A DNA stretch of 9,240 nt, from contig JAKAFQ010000135.1 of the NCBI GenBank assembly GCA_021817875.1, positions 1-9,240 of the forward strand, written 5' to 3'. This document shows positions 6,808 to 9,240 of this stretch, in pieces. Every line of letters starts with the position of its first letter. The stretch's first letter is position 1. Under the pieces are notes generated by a model. It saw nothing but the letters and a program-made list of their open reading frames with translations, had not been told where the DNA came from and did not search any database. Source of the stretch: Pseudomonadota bacterium (GTDB taxonomy: Bacteria > Pseudomonadota > Gammaproteobacteria > Steroidobacterales > Steroidobacteraceae). Both the position numbers and the translations under genes were made by a program.

Positions 6808-8147
6808 GCACCACCGGCCGCAAACCCTCTGCCTGCGTGATCGCCGGTCTCGGACGCAGCGGATTTTCGTGTGTGCGCTATCTGCGCGAGCACGGCTGGC
6901 GGCTGGCGGTCACCGACACGCGGGCGGACCCGCCGCAGCTCGAGCAGCTGCGCCGGCTCGATCCCGGCATCCCGGTGCGCACCGGCAGGCTCGATACCGC
7001 CCTGCTCGATGAGGCGGTGTGCGTCATCGCCTCGCCCGGCCTGCCGCTCGATCATCCCTTCTTCGTGGAAGCGCGCCGCCGCGGCATCGAGATCTTTGGA
7101 GACATCGAGCTGTTTGCGCGCGCGGCCGACGCGCCGGTGGCGGGGATCACCGGCACCAACGGCAAGAGCACCGTCACGACGCTCGTCGGGCGTATGGCGG
7201 CGCGCGCCGGGATCGACGTCCGGGTGGGCGGGAACCTGGGCGACCCGGCGCTCGATCTGCTCGCCCGCGCGGAGTCTCCCGGGTTGTACGTGCTCGAACT
7301 CTCGAGTTTCCAGCTGGAAACGACCCAGTCGCTCGATCTGAAGGCCGCGGCCGTGCTCAACGTCAGCCCGGATCATCTCGACCGGTACCCGACGCTCGAG
7401 GCCTATGCGCTCGCGAAGGCGCGGATCTTCGAGCGCTGCGATACCGCCGTGGTCAATCTGGATGATCCGTTCGTCGCACACATGCCGGGTGCCGGACAGC
7501 GTGTGCTCGGCTTCTCGCTGCGGGGCGCCGCCGGAGCCGATTACACCGTGGAGGATCGCGCCGGCCCGTGGCTGATGCGCCGTACAGAGCCGCTGCTGCC
7601 GCTGTCGGCCCTGCGGATTCGCGGCCTGCACAACGCGGCCAACGCGCTGGCGGCGCTGGCGCTCGGCGAAGCACTCGATGTGCCGCTCGCGGCCATGTGC
7701 GCCGAGCTGCAGGAGTTCCCGGGGCTGGCGCACCGCACCGAGTGGATCGCCGAGATCGCCGCTGTCGCCTATGTGGATGACTCCAAGGGAACCAATGTCG
7801 GGGCGACGCTGGCCGCCGTGAACGGCATGCAGGGGCCGCTGGTGCTCATCGCCGGCGGCGAAGGCAAGAATCAGGACTTCAGGCCGCTTGCGCAGGCCTT
7901 TCGCGGCAAGGTGCGCCACCTGGTGCTGATCGGGCGCGATGCGCCGCGCCTCGCCGAGGCTCTGCAGGGTGTCTGTCCGATCGAGCGCTGCGAGACGATG
8001 CAGGACGCCGTGACGGCGGCGGCCCGGGCGGCGAGCCCGGGCGACACGGTGCTGCTCTCACCGGCCTGCGCGAGCCTCGACATGTTCCGCGACTATGCGC
8101 ACCGGGGCGAGGTGTTCGCCCGGGCCGTCAGGGAGCTGGGCCCGTGA
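6804..8147 (+). CDS. murD: UDP-N-acetylmuramoyl-L-alanine:D-glutamate ligase MurD
   Basis: MurD is the cytoplasmic ATP-dependent ligase that adds D-glutamate to UDP-MurNAc-L-alanine. The protein is 447 residues (E. coli 438). The N-terminal Rossmann-like domain starts with [11 protein letters not shown] (12-22) and includes ASPGLP (76-81). The central domain has ATP loop [10 protein letters not shown] (114-123), GGNLGDPAL (142-150), ELSSFQLE (165-172), SPDHLDRY (188-195) and probable carbamylated lysine K205. The C-terminal domain has HRTEW (310-314), [11 protein letters not shown] (325-335), GGEGKNQDF (351-359) and [11 protein letters not shown] (418-428). The frame is open upstream to 5559 within murF, but the ATG at 6804 overlaps the mraY stop (ATGA) and gives the family length. 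Only a weak GAAG (6795-6798) precedes it, so coupling to mraY is likely. Confidence 0.97.
   Translation: MSTTGRKPSACVIAGLGRSGFSCVRYLREHGWRLAVTDTRADPPQLEQLRRLDPGIPVRTGRLDTALLDEAVCVIASPGLPLDHPFFVEARRRGIEIFGDIELFARAADAPVAGITGTNGKSTVTTLVGRMAARAGIDVRVGGNLGDPALDLLARAESPGLYVLELSSFQLETTQSLDLKAAAVLNVSPDHLDRYPTLEAYALAKARIFERCDTAVVNLDDPFVAHMPGAGQRVLGFSLRGAAGADYTVEDRAGPWLMRRTEPLLPLSALRIRGLHNAANALAALALGEALDVPLAAMCAELQEFPGLAHRTEWIAEIAAVAYVDDSKGTNVGATLAAVNGMQGPLVLIAGGEGKNQDFRPLAQAFRGKVRHLVLIGRDAPRLAEALQGVCPIERCETMQDAVTAAARAASPGDTVLLSPACASLDMFRDYAHRGEVFARAVRELGP
8130..8135 (+). promoter_or_regulatory. Ribosome binding site of ftsW
   Basis: AGGGAG in the end of murD lies 8 bases before the GTG at 8144, which overlaps the murD stop as GTGA. 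It supports this non-ATG start. Confidence 0.6.
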
Positions 8148-9240
8148 GCCCGCGCACGCCGCTGTCGTTCGCGCGCTCGAGCGTCCGCTCGCGCACCCTG
8201 CACATCGACATGGTGACCTTGACGCTGACCCTGGCGATCCTGCTGTTCGGCCTGGTGATGGTCACCTCGGCATCCATCTCGATCGCCGGACGGTATGCCG
8301 GCAATCCGTTCTATTTCCTCGAACACCAGCTGGTTGCCGCGGCGATCGGCGTCGCCGGCGGGGTGTTCGTGTTCTGCTTCAGGTGCGAGCGCCTCGAGCG
8401 CCTCTCGTCCTGGCTGCTGCTCGGGGCCATCGTGCTGCTGCTCGCGGTGCTGGTGCCGGGACTCGGCGTGCGGGTGAACGGCGGGCGGCGCTGGCTGCAT
8501 CTGGCCGGATTCAGCTTCCAGGTCTCGGAGCTGGCGCGCGTGCTGGTGCTCACGTACATCGCGAGTTATGCCGCCCGGCACCAGCAGGAGCTGCGCGAGA
8601 CCTTCACCGGGCTGGTCAAGCCGCTGGTGCTCCTGGCGCTGATCGCCGCGCTGCTGCTGTTGGAACCGGACTTCGGCGCCGCGGTGGTGTTGTTCGCCGC
8701 CGGCTTCGGCATGCTGTTTCTCGGCGGCGCCCGCCTGCGCTACGTGCTCGCCATCACCGTGGTGGCGGCCGGAGCCTTCGGGCTGCTGGCGGTCACCTCC
8801 GCTTACCGGCTGCGGCGCATCACCGGCTTCCTCGATCCCTGGGCCTCGCCCTACGGGAGCGGTTTCCAGCTCACCCAGTCGCTGATCGCGATCGGTCGCG
8901 GCAAGTGGTTCGGAGTCGGCCTCGGCAACAGCGTACAGAAGCTGTTTTATCTGCCCGAGGCCGATACCGATTTTCTGTTCGCGGTGCTCGCCGAGGAGCT
9001 CGGCCTTGCCGGCGTGCTCGCCACCATCGCGCTGTTCGTGGCGCTCATCTGGCGGGCATTCCAGATCGCGCAGATGGCCGCCCGCGCCGAGCTGATGTTC
9101 CAGCAGCTGCTCGCCGCCGGCTTCGGCCTGTGGGTCGGCATGCAGGCGTTCATCAACATCGGAGTCAACATGGGGGTGTTGCCGACCAAGGGCCTGACGC
9201 TGCCGCTGATGAGCTACGGCCGCTCCAGCGTGATCGTGAC
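8144..9240 (+). CDS. ftsW: Septal peptidoglycan glycosyltransferase FtsW, 5' part (3' end outside window)
   Basis: FtsW is a SEDS-family polytopic membrane enzyme that polymerises lipid II at the septum together with FtsI. The frame from GTG 8144 stays open to the window end, giving 365 residues; E. coli FtsW has 414, so about 40-50 residues are probably missing. The first membrane helix starts near residue 22. Family motifs are NGGRRWLHLAGFSFQVSELA (112-131), LLEPDFGAA (172-180), ITGFLDPW (226-233), SGFQLTQSLIAIGRG (239-253), LPEADTDFLFAVLAEELG (270-287) with D276 at the position of the catalytic Asp of SEDS enzymes, and NMGVLPTKGLTLPLMSYG (342-359). The next residue is Arg360 (codon 9221-9223) where E. 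coli FtsW has the second Gly of SYGGSS. The start is supported by AGGGAG 8 bases upstream and by the GTGA overlap with murD. Confidence 0.96.
   Translation, partial: MSPRTPLSFARSSVRSRTLHIDMVTLTLTLAILLFGLVMVTSASISIAGRYAGNPFYFLEHQLVAAAIGVAGGVFVFCFRCERLERLSSWLLLGAIVLLLAVLVPGLGVRVNGGRRWLHLAGFSFQVSELARVLVLTYIASYAARHQQELRETFTGLVKPLVLLALIAALLLLEPDFGAAVVLFAAGFGMLFLGGARLRYVLAITVVAAGAFGLLAVTSAYRLRRITGFLDPWASPYGSGFQLTQSLIAIGRGKWFGVGLGNSVQKLFYLPEADTDFLFAVLAEELGLAGVLATIALFVALIWRAFQIAQMAARAELMFQQLLAAGFGLWVGMQAFINIGVNMGVLPTKGLTLPLMSYGRSSVIV

Larger units (their letters stand above)
1..9240 (+). other. Division and cell wall (dcw) cluster, central part
   Basis: Eight co-directional genes follow each other with no spacer: rsmH, ftsL, ftsI, murE, murF, mraY, murD, ftsW. 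The order matches the well-known dcw cluster of E. coli, where mraZ lies upstream and murG, murC, ddlB, ftsQ, ftsA and ftsZ follow; those flanks are outside this window and are only expected. Neighbouring genes overlap by 4 bases or abut, so the block is almost certainly co-transcribed and translationally coupled. No internal promoter or rho-independent terminator stands out. Very few bases are not coding; there is no gene-free stretch. Confidence 0.97.

Noticed and set aside
6702..7919. Long open frame on the minus strand opposite murD (405 codons)
   Set aside because: Shadow of murD; composition and lack of motifs argue against a real protein.
8022..8042. Inverted repeat GCCCGGGC, 5-base loop, GCCCGGGC near the end of murD
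   Set aside because: It could form a stable hairpin but has no following T-run, lies inside the conserved murD frame and is followed directly by ftsW in the same operon. CCCGGG palindromes are frequent by chance in such GC-rich DNA, so it is not called a terminator.
1..9240. Search for mobile elements, CRISPR arrays, tRNAs, riboswitches or a new system
   Set aside because: All bases are used by tightly packed conserved dcw genes, with no spacer of any length. No repeat arrays, terminal inverted repeats or RNA-gene-like segments were seen.

Overview
This window is a continuous stretch of the division and cell wall (dcw) gene cluster of a GC-rich Gram-negative bacterium. All eight recognisable genes lie on the + strand in the order rsmH (3' part), ftsL, ftsI, murE, murF, mraY, murD, ftsW (5' part). 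This is the order known from E. coli and many other gamma- and betaproteobacteria. MurE has the DNPR motif of meso-diaminopimelate-adding ligases, which fits a Gram-negative peptidoglycan. Protein resemblance to E. coli homologues together with the high GC content suggests a GC-rich gammaproteobacterium, but the sequence alone does not fix a genus.

Layout: 2-667 is the C-terminal part of the 16S rRNA methyltransferase RsmH. At 664-1020 is FtsL, a small bitopic divisome protein with a clean leucine zipper. At 1017-2735 is FtsI (PBP3), the septal transpeptidase. At 2732-4330, 4327-5721 and 6804-8147 are the Mur ligases MurE, MurF and MurD, with the lipid I synthase MraY between the last two (5722-6807). 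At 8144-9240 is FtsW, the septal glycosyltransferase, cut off by the window end. There is no intergenic DNA at all. Six of the seven junctions are 4-base ATGA or GTGA stop/start overlaps and the seventh (murF/mraY) is TGA directly followed by ATG. No promoter, terminator, RNA gene, mobile element or CRISPR array is visible.

How the genes work together: MurD adds D-Glu, MurE adds meso-DAP and MurF adds D-Ala-D-Ala to the UDP-MurNAc peptide in the cytoplasm. MraY then moves the phospho-MurNAc-pentapeptide onto undecaprenyl phosphate at the inner membrane. After MurG (expected just downstream) and flipping of lipid II, FtsW polymerises the glycan and FtsI crosslinks it at the septum. FtsL belongs to the FtsQLB complex that controls this pair. 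The cluster is conserved and I see no undescribed system. The points worth a second look are an Arg in the normally Gly-Gly FtsW motif near the window end, a possible frame problem at the extreme 5' end of rsmH, an extra segment in the MurE N-terminal domain, the start codon of murF, and the very regular start/stop overlaps.
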